Assembly (NCBI GenBank): GCA_903813345.2
Contig: CAIIXF020000007.1
Span: forward strand, 21,875,564-21,935,563
Direction of reading: 5' to 3'
DNA length: 60,000 nucleotides
Source of the DNA: Owenia fusiformis
Lineage: Eukaryota; Annelida; Polychaeta; Sabellida; Oweniidae
A model generated the notes under the pieces. The model was not told the DNA's origin, made no database searches, and was given only the letters and a program-made list of their open reading frames with translations. The position numbers were made by a program, and so were the translations under genes. Below, piece by piece: positions 25,279 through 37,204 of the stretch. Position 1 is the first letter of the stretch. Each line of letters begins with the position of its first letter.

Positions 25279-25744
25279 CACTGTCATATTCCTCACTCTC
25301 TTATTGGTCCATGTCCTACACGTGACTAAAAAACTAGCGATATTCAACGGAAGTCACGTGACTTCCGGTGAATATCAAATGATGTTCAACGGTCATGACT
25401 TATACAGCCCCGGAGTTGACTTAGTCCAGTGTAATTTTCATTTTATATCTTCCATACATTCATATACGTGATAGTGGTATAATAAAACAAATATTTAATT
25501 CTATTTTCGGTGAAAATTATACAATAATTAATAATTAATTAATTGTAACATTGCAATGGGTCAAAGAAAATGTAACCATTGTGTTCATACTCATAGTATT
25601 GGCCATGTGATAAACAGGTTTTTCAAATGTCCATTCATGACCGTTGAATATCATTTGATATTCACCGGAAGTCACGTAAACGCTAGTTATTTTTTAGTCA
25701 CGTGTAGGACATGGACCAATAAGAGAGTGGCGAATATGACGGTG
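25279..25744. mobile_element. 466-bp foldback element starting CAC and ending GTG
   Basis: Terminal inverted repeats of about 120 bp: left CACTGTCATATTCCTCACTC, right complement ending GAATATGACGGTG. The inner part of the arms includes the ATTGGTCCATGTCCTACACG / CGTGTAGGACATGGACCAAT pair and a CACGTGAC word. Flanked by ATAT on both sides (25275-25278 and 25745-25748); a fifth matching base is not present. It may belong with the 5-bp-duplication foldback group at 33880, 44226 and 49865. Confidence 0.7.
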
Positions 25745-26278
25745 ATATTAATAAAATATGATATGCTTCTTTCGTTCCCAACATGTTTGTTTTCTGGAAT
25801 AGATTCTGTCGTATTCTGGGCGGGTCCGAAAATCAAGAGGGGTGCCAAAAATATTGCGTTTTTGCTACATTTCCTTTGTGTACTTGACATGACACATTCA
25901 TTAGTATATATTTAAGGAATAAAGACCGAGGTTTTATGATTCATGGCGTAATATATGACCGAAAATTTAATTCTGTTCATTGTTGAAAGACCGGTCTTTG
26001 GCAATGGCCAGAATAAAATTTTGGGTCATATAATTGAAATAAATCATAAAATCGAGGTCTTTGTTACGATGCTAGTGTGATAAACAGACGAGAAACACAA
26101 CTTTTTGCAGTTATGAATTTTAGCGGTCATACATACTCCAATATAGACCAGTAAATCAATTGTTCTAGCTAGTTTGACGTCACTTATTATATTAGAATCA
26201 TGTATACGGTTATTCCTTTCGGATTTAATCGATATCTTTTGCCCATATTTGTCTTATAATAAGCAAAATATAAAGAAA

Positions 26279-26936
26279 CAGGGTGATCCAGATGTAATGA
26301 CAAAGATCTTGCCATTTGCCACTTGAAACTTCCTACATGTGTTCCTCAAACATTACCGAGTTAATATCATGGTTACTATGGTATGTGACGTCACCTGGGC
26401 CAACTTTAAAGCGAAAGAAATAAAAAAATATTCTCGACTTGATAATCATTTGGAAGTGCCACAACTTGAGCATGCCCCATATTTCCCCAATTTTGCCCCA
26501 ACTGACCTTTCTTACATGGTGAATTTGAATGGAAGCTAGGTCGAATCAGTTTTCAAACTTCAGGTGATTTAAAAAAGATGTACTTAGCATTTCAAAAATG
26601 AGTCATCGTGCATTATGCAGAGTAATATATATTGACAATAATTGAGCAATCAAATGTTCACCATTTTAATAAAATGAAATGTTGAAAGCAAACATTAATA
26701 TCGTCTTTATTATTAAATTATTCACTCCATTTTCTAGTTAAACAAATAAGTTGCCCCACGTGGCGTCACATCCGGTTACCATAGTTACTATAAAATCAAC
26801 CTGTCAAATAGTAGAATCTTTACATTTGGGGTATGCACTCAATAATGTTGTGGAAATACCTATAACAAGTTTCACGAAGATTGGTGTAGTAGTATTTAAA
26901 AGGCAACATCTTTGACGTTGATTCTGAATCACCCTG
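26279..26936. mobile_element. 658-bp TIR element, CAGGGTGAT ends
   Basis: The left end CAGGGTGATCCAGATGTAAT and the right end ATTCTGAATCACCCTG are inverted copies, continuing inward with CAAAGATCTTGCC / GGCAACATCTTTG. A second inverted pair, TGGTTACTATGGTATGTGAC / GTTACCATAGTTACTA, lies further in. No transposase frame is visible. Tc1/mariner-like ends are suggested by CAGGGTG, but a TA duplication is only clear on the right. Confidence 0.65.
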
Positions 26937-27255
26937 TACATATAGACATACACATGGTGGTGGTATTGTGGTTGTTGCTGAAATAAGAAAGCCCGGTTGT
27001 TCTATCAGATTTCGTGGCACTGATCGTAATATCATATCGTTTTGGATATAAGACGCGCATCTACGATATGTGTAAAAGGCCACGTCAAAGGTAGGTGCAG
27101 GCGTTTGCTAAAACAGTCAATGGAATTCATGCTTTATGAACGTTTTGATCTTAGCGCGTGTCAATCTAGATGCACAAGATTTTCTTTTTTGATTGCATGA
27201 ATTTTGGATGTTTTAGCAAAGCCTGGACTATCTTTGACGAGTGTCTTAACATATA

Positions 27256-28015
27256 TACTCCTCAAAATAAGTTAAGGACCAGTGGTTTTCCTCATAGGTT
27301 TACATGTAAACCCCCATATTTGTTTGAACGACTATTTTCTAAGCGTGGAACAAAAGAAAACCAGATAAAGTAAATGAATCTGTATCTTGATTCTAAAATT
27401 CAACGTTATATCTACATTACAATGGGTCAAACTTTGATGTCAAAATTGATGAAATTAAACAAAAATGGCAGATCCCATGTTAAACAAATGGGAAATGGTG
27501 GCTTAGGGGCAACTCAAATTTTGGAATTCTTTTCAGTAAAACATTTGTTAAAATGCTTTCTGAATAGAAAATCGAATGGTTTTACATTTGACATGCTAAA
27601 TTTCTCGCTTAATATTGTATTAGTAAAGTCAGCTCTACAGAGCTTTAAAGTAATTTTGACCACCTCACTGACCACCTGTGTTATTTTAATAAGAGGATCA
27701 TTAAAAGAATTATTGAATTTAAATCATATTTTTGTCCAGTGGACAATTTAGCAAATTTCTTAAGATTCTAATTTTGAAAGCAATCGGAGGGATGGATCGT
27801 TCCATATATGATTTATGGCAACCCAACCATTTTGACATCATAATGGAGATATAACATTGAATTTTGCAGACTTTATAGAGAATAGAATCAAAATACAGAT
27901 TTATTTACTTTATCAGATTTTCATGCCTTGACAATAGTCGTTCAAACAAATATGGGGGTTAACATGTAAACCTATGAAGAAAACCACTACTGGTCCTTAA
28001 TTTTTTTGAGGAGTA
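27256..28015. mobile_element. 760-bp non-autonomous Tc1/mariner-type element
   Basis: TIRs of about 75 bp: left TACTCCTCAAAATAAGTTAA, right ending TTAATTTTTTTGAGGAGTA, with GGGGGTTTACATGTAAACC-type words inside both. TA sits at both edges (27254-27255 and 28016-28017). The ACTCCTCAAAA terminus is common in Tc1-like elements. The 125-codon frame inside (27374-27751) has no transposase features. The interior resembles the interior of 48221-49096 although the termini differ. Confidence 0.8.
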
Positions 28016-28127
28016 TAATTAGGCGACGTGTAATTACATCGATATTCAGATGGCTTGTGCAGCTCCAAGTTGGAAGGACTTGAGTTACCCAATAAATACA
28101 TGAATTTTTCACGTTAGATATGCTACT

Positions 28128-28215
28128 TTTCTAATGACAGATTTACACTTACAGTTTGCTTTTCTTGTTGGGTTTCATTAAAGTTTTTAGTCACCCTTCC
28201 CTTGTGCTTATATAT
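28128..28215 (+). repeat. dispersed short repeat (pair at 5325-5410)
   Basis: Same phrase as at 5325-5410, with an extra TCATTAAAGTTT inserted in this copy. Confidence 0.6.
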
Positions 28216-28698
28216 TGAATGTAACTCTCTGCAGAGATGATTCCTGATCACCTTAATTACATCAACCTATTGCATATCTATATTGTATCTCAAGGCTTTC
28301 GATTGTAATTTAGGAAATGCATATACATATACCTGGAGATGGTTATCTGTTCAGTTCTCATCGAAATACAATATAATAGTAATATGTTTCTTGTGTATTT
28401 ATATTGTTTTTGAAATAAAGCTACTAATTATGTATGTATGTATCTTTTATTCCCGAATTCAAATTGGATTCCATATTCGGATTCCATACCATGCCAGTGT
28501 ATATTCGATTCGAAAAAAATCGAATACATTTCTATTTTCGATGATAAAGTATCGAGTACATCAAGGATGTACACGTGCCATTAGATTATTCGAAATAAAA
28601 AGTAATATACTACATACTTTTGCTTATGGTTAAGCTAAATATTTGCGTAAAAATACACGTATACCTAATCCTATCCGTGTGTCTGCTACGGATACGTA

Positions 28699-28901
28699 CA
28701 CTCCCCTCCATAAGTTTGGCAACCCTAACTCCCCTTTGGATTACATGAAAATTTAGAGGCATTGGAAATGAAGTCACGTTACATTTTCACCTTTATTATA
28801 AGTATTTGCATTGCTGGATATGTAAATAAAATTCAAACATATAGAGGCTTATACGCAGTTCAATGAGTGAGTTGGGGTTGCCAAACTTATGGAAGGGAGT
28901 G
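28699..28901. mobile_element. 203-bp MITE, CACTCCCCTCC family, copy 1
   Basis: TIRs: CACTCCCCTCCATAAGTTTG at the left, and CAAACTTATGGAAGGGAGTG at the right. TA is present at both edges (28697-28698, 28902-28903), as for Tc1/mariner targets. Two more copies with the same ends lie at 32568-32758 and 48221-49096. No protein is encoded. Confidence 0.88.
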
Positions 28902-28940
28902 TACAGTATAGCGTAAATGCGCTTTGTAAAATGAGTTTAA

Positions 28941-30321
28941 TAGTCCATGGTATGAAATATCTAGGACGTCTAATAAAGGAGATGGTAGCACACTATAGCG
29001 CAGCGATATTTGACCCAACATTAACATACCTACATATGTTCCCTAATAATTTTTATTATAACCATTTAATATACTTCCGGCTTTTGGGGTGAATTATGCC
29101 TGCCATTAACAGAGGTCAAAAAATTACCAAAAAATAAAATCCCAATTTTTCACAGTTTGGAGAACACAATGCAACAGCAAATAATACAAAAATATTTTAA
29201 ATATATGATCTAGGTTTCTAAGCTATACGTTTGAGGTTATTTTTCTTATCAATACCAAAACATTATGTAACCAGTGCATCGACGTTTTGTATTGTTTCTC
29301 AGGTATTAATAAGATTAATGCTAGAAATTAATCACTATTATATTAGAATGACAAATGCTTAAATTATGTTAGATTTTCACAAAATTGGTCTCAATACGTT
29401 TTGAGACATTGACTTTTATTCAGCGGTGAACATTAAAAATAAAGGAGAGCCTATTGCTCTTCCTTGACTAATTGGGACTACAGCTGGAAATTATGTTTCT
29501 CGTAGTTAGATATAGCTCAGTTGCTTATAAAAGAACACCAAGACTTGGTCGAAATCCTGAATAGTTGAGAAAAATGGTTATCATTATCTTCCTAAAATCT
29601 GCTTATATCCAGCGGTAAGGTCAAAGAAGAAGCAACCATAAAAAAAACTTGATGATAGCCAGCATTAACGTCGAGGAAGAATTATAAGGCGTTCGATTGC
29701 ATATAACTCTAATTGATTATTAGACATGTCCTTGGAATATATGAACATTCCAATACCTCTGTAACATTTAATTTGATATAAATCTTACCTATTTATTATT
29801 GTATTATGTTCTATAAAACATGAACAATAATTTGTTGTTTGACCCTTTGCGATTATTTGGAAAACATCTGATAATAAAATGTTTTAAATGGTAAGAAAAC
29901 TAAGATATTCCCAATCATAAATTACCTAAATATTCCACACAATTTTGTTGAATCTGCTTGGCTCATATTTGAAAAATCAGACAAAATCTGAAAAACACAC
30001 TTGCGTAATTACACTAATTAAACACCTACATCCACAGTAAAATTAAAGTATATTTTTACATTACGATAATCTATTTTTTGTTCGTATGCTTAGAATAATG
30101 GTCAGAGTCTTATAAAATGTATAAAAGTTCGAATCAAAATATTTACGTTTTTGGACCCCTTGTGATGAAAGACATTTTTCGACCCGAAAGCCGGAAGTTT
30201 TTTCAGCAAATGGTATTTTAAAAGAATCAAGACATATGCACCTCCATAAATATTGCTTCAAATGTTGCTGCGCTATAGTGTGCTACGGATCCTTCAAATT
30301 CGGAAGTCATACCATGGACTA
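28941..30321 (-). mobile_element. 1.38-kb TIR element, copy 2 (inverted to 12339-13688)
   Basis: Both ends carry the TAGTCCATGGTATGA terminus. Reading the reverse strand from 30321 follows 12339-13688 through its whole length, for example AACTTCCGGCTTTCGGGTCG near each left end. Differences are scattered substitutions and small indels, so the copies are not recent. Confidence 0.78.
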
Positions 30322-32567
30322 TAAGATGGCTTATAATGCTGTTTATTTTTTCGTGAAGCCACTCAGTTACGCCTCGTTAAGATTACCCTAAAAGGCTACG
30401 AAATCATATGCAACAATTTATGATAAAAATGACATCCTAATTATGGGATAAAAACCGTGAAATGTTAAATTTCTAGCATGATTCAGCAATGAGATCGAGT
30501 GACAAAAAAGTAAAATTAAACAATTAAAACCACGAGAAAATGACTAATTTCATACATTTACGATAAGCAAAACTTATAAAGAATGTGTAACAAATGCATG
30601 CATCATCACAAGGCATCGTTTATCGCATCAATGAATGTGTTCGACCACTTAATAAAATTTCTATGCAGATCAAATGAGAAATGTTTGTTGTTACTTAAAG
30701 TTTAATGAATGCCATAATTTGTTGGATAAAAACAAACGTTTTCGAATTACCTATCTTCGGCCATTTATGGGTAATATGGGTAATTAATCAATTAAGACAT
30801 TATTTCTTATGCAAATTCACTGTGGACTGTGAAAAATTACACTTTACTTATCAAAAGACCCCCTCAGCTTATGTTAATATCAGCACAACTGTATTCCATT
30901 TATGAATTAAAACATTGTTCACATTAATGTTACGGCAAGAAAATCTTCTTAAATGTTCTTAAAACATAATTTATTAAAACTCGTAAATCAGATACATTTA
31001 TTCGCTTTTTATAATCCCTTGATGTTGCCGATTTTCCATCTTTCTCGATCCTCGGGTGACATTGTACTTAGGGCCAGTTTAGTTTGGAGTCTTTTGGGCA
31101 GTCCTAAAAAGAAGAGGGCAGTAAGTGAGATGAATACGTTCTTATACAAACATTCATTTTTGCAATTAGTTTTAGAAAAAAATAATTGGAGGTCATGATG
31201 TCTCAGACTGTCAGTAATGAAGACTGGAGAGTAATTGTTAAGATGCGCTTTCCTAATTGCAGGTGTTTCAATATCAGCTCATTTAGCAAATGATTGCTCA
31301 AAGATAAAGGAATAACTTTGATTTTATTAAAGACGACATTTTTCACGGCAAGTTAATAAATATCACCAGTAGGTAATAATTCCATAGCAGAACATAATTG
31401 GAGTTATTAGTGTTTATTGCGTGATAATTGTGATTTACTCACTTTCGAACCGGTCTGCATTATCCACAATAAATTGTTTCCTGTTAGTGCTTCTCAAGAA
31501 GCTGAAGACAAAATCACCAGTCTCGGGTCCAAACTCATCAACCAGAATCTAGGTGAAAATGTTTGCATTTAACTCTGATTGATTTTGACAATGTCATTTT
31601 AGACAGGAATGGTAAGACATCCAAGTGAACAATAGGGATATACGAGATCACACTTTAACACGCAACTGGTCGTGTAATGAATCCTTCATGACAAAACACG
31701 AACGGTGGCATTATTAGTCTTCCAGTTGAATCTCAGCTCTTGCATTCCATATAGATGATTTATGGTCATCTAAAAACGTCCCCATTAATTCTGATTTATT
31801 CTGGGCCAGGGAATTGTAATGAAAACATTAACAACATAACTGCGAAGTTACAATTAACACAAAATGTAATATAGATTACGTTTTTCAATCATCCTACTTA
31901 GGATCGAAAAACGTAATCCTTATTACTTTCTAATAGACTTTGCCAAACATATTCCTATCTTATTCCAAGTTTTGTTTGTCCTTCAGCCATGTCTAAAGAC
32001 TAGAGAATACAGTAATATCAAATATTGCTTTTCGTGGGGCTTTATTCTTTGGAAGCGACCATGCATCAAGTCAGAATCATACAAACTAACTTTAATGCCA
32101 CCGTGCCTCTAAATACTCGATCGACTCGTTAAATGAGCTCAAATATGAATGTTCAACATAAATAACTTAATAATGACAGAACCACTTAGGACAGATCGAT
32201 TGAGAGAAATAAGAAATCACTGTCATTGTTTTGCGACTGAGTGGATTTCACTTTTTTGTCCAGTGCGATGAACTTATGTCACTTTATCATCTGAACAAAT
32301 TATACCTGAGGTTGGAACAATTGTGAACCAAGATGAGATAAGATTGTGTGACAAACTACATATCTTCCATACCCTTTCACCAGCTGATGCCCAAGCTTCT
32401 CTAGTCTCCTGCATGATGCCTTAAACAGATGTAAATAACATACCTATATGATGGTTCACGTACAAAATCCCCAATAGTTATTAGCTTTAGTTATTACTGT
32501 AGTTATTATGGTGCATGATGGGGTAATAAAAGAAAATAAGCTCTCACTATATCATGTACGTATTATA
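30322..32567. other. 2.2-kb AT-rich stretch, no supported gene
   Basis: No splice-consistent exon, RNA gene or large repeat was recognised. Confidence 0.4.
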
Positions 32568-32758
32568 CACTCCCCTCCATAAGCTTGGTAACTGGAAGTC
32601 TCTTTTTAATCATTTATCAATCTGTTTATGTTTGAAGACGTTTAAGAATCGATAATTTTCCGAACTATTATTATAATTCAGGAACAAAAATAAGATCCAA
32701 ATGCGTTGACGTGCTATCCTACGAAAACTTCATTTTGCCAAACTTTTGGAAGGGAGTG
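32568..32758. mobile_element. 191-bp MITE, CACTCCCCTCC family, copy 2
   Basis: Left CACTCCCCTCCATAAGCTTG and right CCAAACTTTTGGAAGGGAGTG form the TIRs, with TA on both sides (32566-32567, 32759-32760). Interior is unlike copy 1. Confidence 0.85.
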
Positions 32759-33879
32759 TACTCTCAGGAGTGATATTCAAGACTGACATTATTAGGCACA
32801 CGATATCCTGATATCAAAACACGAAACACGATACTCCACTTAGAAATTTATTTTTTATCTATTCTCTCTGTCTCATAGTTTACATTAACATACAAGCACA
32901 AGAGTGTATACGCCTAGCTGCGCCTGCATTTCGTCAATATCTATTTTACTGGGAGGGAGGATTGGACCATGAAGAACAAATTAAAGCGAGGCAAAGCCCC
33001 ATTGCACAGAATTGGTCGAATAGCCGATAGATGTCATTCATTGATTAAACATGACGTCATATTTGAGATCTTAAGATAAATCTGACGTCATGACGTCAGT
33101 GGCATAGAAACTGAGATTGTCTTATTTTATTTTGACGTCATTCCAATGTAATCATACCTGCCAACCTACCGTATTTTTACGGGAATCTACCGTAAATTTT
33201 TCGTTTTTCCGTAAAAAAATGACAAACTACCGTAAAAAAATACCATTTTTTTCCCGTAAAAACGCCCGTAAAAAAATCTACCGTAATTTTTTCGTAATCT
33301 ACCGTAAATTTTCTTTTTAAAAAACTCGTTTATTCCATGAGAACGGCCGTAAAATCTACCGTAAATTTTTGAAAATCTACCGTAAATTTTCGAAAATCTA
33401 CCGTATTTCTGCTAAAATCAACAGTATTTTTGTTCAAACTACCGTAAAATTTCCCGTTATTGTTGGGAAATGCTGACAAATTGAAGTCTTCCTGTACTGT
33501 CTCTGTAATATTCCTTCACCAACCCAAATATAAATAGGTATCGGCAGGTCTGTGGTTATCAGGTTATTGCGTATTTATCTAAGTAAGCTTGCGTGTAATC
33601 AGTCCAAACACCAACTACCACTAGCTAGAAAGAATTCTTTCAATCTGCCATGATTTTTGTAGTTAACCAAACCCTTTTGTACACAGATCTTTATTCCGAA
33701 TGCAACAAAAATATGATTTTAGTTGCGCTTCATCTAAATAAATGAGTGGAAATGCGTATGAAATATGCGTAGTTTGATTTGTTATGATCAGTAATGAACG
33801 CCACATATACATTATACATAGTTTAATCAATTTGTTTACAGTACGATAAAATGTTGTATTATTTATCAGAACACATTAT

Positions 33880-35627
33880 CACGCGGTACTAACTCACCGG
33901 GGCGTATCGAAACCAAAACGCCCCGCAAAATCGTTAATTTGAATTTTAAACCTACCCTTTCTTTGGAAAATCAATGATTGTGAGTCTCACAGTACACCGT
34001 TTTTCTTCAAACTTGTTCCATTAAAACCTTCACTGAAATACCTTTCACTCGGTACATTGATTTTGTGTACAGAGTCGCTCGTTTTAGCGGCGTTTTGGTC
34101 CCCAGATTTAAGAAGATGCAAATCTTCAGAGATTTCAACCAAAAGCCTCGATATATCGCCAGTTCTTTCAATATTCTCCCCTATATTTTGCACAAGGACT
34201 CCCATTACAACCCTCCATCTCTGCATCAACATATATTTTTACATTAAAGTCCCCGTCTAAAGTTTGAAAATATTTTTTTATCATTCATTTACTATTTGTC
34301 AGGACTTAAAAAGTGATTTTAGAGATTTTTGAACAAAAAAAAATTTTTGAAAAAAAGGTTGTGAGCATTTCATTTCTCAAATATTCAAATTTCCCGCCAT
34401 TTTTCAAAAAAAGTTGAAATTTCTTAATCATCAAATATTTCTTAATGCATTTCAAAAAAGATTATCTTTTTAACACCAATGCAAAGATTCAACAAAAGAC
34501 ACACTATTTCAATAATAAAATGTCATATTTAATGGGCCACTTCAATGTTTTAGCTTATCAAAAATATTTTAATACATTAGTGATGTCACTAAGGTAACAA
34601 AAACTTTTTGTCAATCTTTTCTTAATATGCTAGACTTTCATAAAAAAACAATGTTGATTGTCTAACCAGGTTAAAAGAAAGAATAAATTATGTTTTAGAT
34701 ATCATTGTACCATTGGTTTCTATGAGAACTGAAATTTTGAAATGCATTTTTCTCAGAACCATTTTCATGCACTGATAAGTTCATTTCTCGCTTGTTTATC
34801 AACCGATTTTCTTAATTTTTTCGGCAAAAAACATGGGAGGATGAATGCTATGCATTGGTATGAATTGTGGCTAATTAGAAGATATGAGTTACCTCTAAAA
34901 GTTGGTTTTAAATAAATTCACAAATTTTGGAACAAAAAGTCTATCAAAATCCACTTTTTGAAATTTAAAAAAAAAGTTTCACATATCACACTTTGATAAC
35001 ATTGGGTAAGACTACAATATAAGCCAAAGTGGTTTAAACTTTACATGGGGCCTTTAAACGCAGCAATTTCCAAAAGTCCTACGCATCTGTTCGAAATTGA
35101 TCAACAAACGCCCCGTTCTCTTCCAAAACGCCCCGTTGGATCTATACACCTTGAAACTACACGTTTGTAGTCATAGACTCTGCGGGGCGTTTTAGAAGAC
35201 AACGGGGCGTTTTGGTCAATTTCGATCAGTTGGGTAGGACTTTTCAGAATTGCTGCGTTTCATGTAATAAACATGTTGATGCAGCGATGGAGGCTTGTAA
35301 TGGGAGTCCCTGCGTAGAATATGGGGGAGAGTGATAGAAGAACTGGCGAGATATCGAGGATTGTGGTTGAAATCTCTGAGGACTTTGCAACTTCTCACAT
35401 CTGGGGACCAAAACGCCGCTAAAACGAGGGACTTTGTAAACAAAAGCAATGTCTCGACTGAAAGGTATTTTTGTGAAGGTTTTAATGGAACAAGTTTGAA
35501 GAAAAACGGTGTAGTGTGAGACTCACAATCATTGATTTTCCAAAGACAGGGTACATTTGAAATTCAAATTAACGGTTTTGCGGGGCGTTTTGGTTTCGAT
35601 ACGCCCCGGTGAGTTAGTACCGGCGTG
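33880..35627. mobile_element. foldback element, CAC...GTG ends, 5-bp TSD ATTAT
   Basis: Inverted arms of about 370-410 bp. The left starts CACGCGGTACTAACTCACCG, and the right ends GTGAGTTAGTACCGGCGTG. ATTAT flanks both sides (33875-33879 and 35628-35632). The word CGGGGCGTTTTGG and its complement recur several times in the arms and again around the centre (35100-35220). The left arm is interrupted by a TTAA-flanked insert at 34248-35053; without it the element is about 0.94 kb and almost wholly palindromic. Both arms carry the same short reading frame because they are copies of each other. Confidence 0.88.
34248..35053. mobile_element. 806-bp TTAA-flanked element, copy 1 (innermost of the nest)
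   Basis: Ends AGTCCCCGTCTAAAGTTT and AAACTTTACATGGGGCCT, with TTAA at 34244-34247 and 35054-35057. The opposite palindrome arm of the host element reads straight across this point (TTACATGAAACGCAGC at about 35256-35271, minus-strand sense), which shows this is an insertion into the left arm. Related to 51383-52345. A TTAA duplication is the hallmark of piggyBac- and Kolobok-type transposition; no transposase is present. Confidence 0.85.
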
Positions 35628-36699
35628 ATTATATCAGTAACAAATACATAATTTAAAAAAAAGCATTGAGTTCTGGTTTATTATAAGAGTATTGTGATAT
35701 CCGAATCTGAACGATGTCTCGGGGGAAAGGTTTCAGCAAATGCTCATAACAGATTATTTTTGAAAGACAATTGATCTGTACTTATTTTCTATTTGTGCCA
35801 GACAAACACATTGATATCATTAGAGACTTGCGAGTGAACAAATCAATATTTAATACCATATGATTCCAATGTTATATGAACATTATGTCTGTCATTTCAA
35901 TTCGTTAAAGTGATAGATCATCTAAGATGGTGAGTAAAAACGTGTAAAATCCATATTTTGTATTTCAGTAAATGTTTCATTCATGGTATTTCCAAACATC
36001 CTGATATCTAAAAAAAACTGGTTAGAAGGTGAATAAAAGTGGAGATATGAATATTGTGTTCGTATTTTGAATCAATCTAGATTTATTGTAAAAGAGTTGT
36101 AAAAGAGTTGTATTCATATACATGTACATTTTGCTGAAACATTAAAATCCAAAGTTGCTGTCAGTCCATTTTAGGCATGGTAAATGAAGAATAAAAAGTG
36201 TTTAGTCTCTATTTATTCTTGAAAATAGTATATCTATTTTTTCTTGAAAATAATAGTTTCGTATTCAGGTGGTAGTTCTGCTTTACAAACTGTAATTATC
36301 AAAAGAACTCTTGCAGTAAAATATGTATTCACAATAACAACAACAATATGACCACGTAAACATTGTATTAATATAGAAAACCGCATTGTATAAAGGTTTA
36401 ACTACCGCATTTTTCAAAATCTACCGAAAAATACCGCATTTTGGCGAATCTTCCGCAAGAGTACCAGTTTTTCAAAAAATTACCGTAAAAACTACTGCAA
36501 TTTTCAAAATCTACCGTAAAACTACCGCATTTTTTCAAAATCTTCCGCAAGAGTACCGGTTTCTCAAAAAATTACCGTAGAAACTACTGCAATTTTCAAA
36601 ATCTACCGTAAAACTACCGCATTTTTTCCAAATTTTCCGCAAAATTTTGGTCTTAGGTTGGCAGGTATGGTAATGAACCAGTTATATCACCAAAAGTTA

Positions 36700-37025
36700 T
36701 CATATTTTGTTTGAAATTGGCCGAAAAGTTAAAGGTATGAGGATTCTAATCCCAACGGAATCAAACAGATCTACCTTCAAAGTTACAGAAACCTGAGATG
36801 ACTAAGATACCATATGATTTTAAGTACCTCTACCAGACCGTTGAATATCCTCATTTCACCATTTTGACGCCATTTCTAATGGATTTCAATGGAGTCATGC
36901 ATGAATTCCTCATGATTTTTTCAAAACAAATTGGCCGAAAAGTGTGCATGTGTACATTGCTTAAAACATGTTAAATCAGTAAAGGTTGATGTCTAGTTAT
37001 AGAAACCTGAGATGACTAAGGTGAC
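36700..37025. repeat. diverged tandem repeat, about 213-bp unit
   Basis: AAATTGGCCGAAAAGT occurs near 36714 and 36928, and AGAAACCTGAGATGACTAAG near 36787 and 36999, giving a 212-214 bp period. The rest of the two units is poorly conserved. Confidence 0.55.
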
Positions 37026-37204
37026 AAATCAATATCATTCGCACAGTAAGTGTTCGAAAAATGTCTCCATTATAAATCCCATAGGCTTTGGAAAACCGGA
37101 AGTAATGGTTCTGCGCATGCGCAGTGAAATATTGGACAAATTTTGTGCAATGCCCTTATCTAAAATGGAACTATATTTTACATCTTGCATTAGCATAACA
37201 GAGA

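Larger units (their letters stand above)
33153..36669. mobile_element. 3.5-kb element with CTACCG subterminal arrays, 5-bp TSD GTAAT
   Basis: Left end CATACCTGCCAACCTA and right end TAGGTTGGCAGGTATG are perfect inverted repeats, flanked by GTAAT at 33148-33152 and 36670-36674, so both edges are exact. Next to each end is a dense array of degenerate CTACCGTAAAATTT-like words (about 33170-33455 and 36405-36645). The words are in the same orientation in both arrays and so are not part of the TIR. Between the arrays lies a second element (33880-35627) and AT-rich filler. Without that insertion the element is about 1.76 kb and appears non-coding. I cannot assign it to a named superfamily; a 5-bp duplication excludes typical hAT, piggyBac and Tc1/mariner. 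Confidence 0.85.

Noticed and set aside
25556-25915. 119-codon plus frame near the foldback element
   Set aside because: It runs through the right arm of the palindrome, and its composition is that of AT-rich non-coding DNA.
27374-27751. 125-codon plus frame within the 27256-28015 element
   Set aside because: No DDE or helix-turn-helix features. It lies in a region shared as DNA with another element where the frame is not kept.
32280-32430. Possible exon around IFHTLSPADAQASL-like translation
   Set aside because: No flanking splice sites in frame and no second exon; similarity to any family could not be supported.
33987-35519. Similar short proteins (GDQNAAKT... and GFNGTSLKKNG words) from both arms of the foldback, on opposite strands
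   Set aside because: The arms are inverted copies, so the same frame appears twice by construction. No start or stop context or domain argues for a gene.
33170-36645. CTACCG word arrays considered as a CRISPR-like or regularly spaced array
   Set aside because: Spacing and units are irregular and degenerate, the genome is eukaryotic, and the arrays sit just inside transposon ends.
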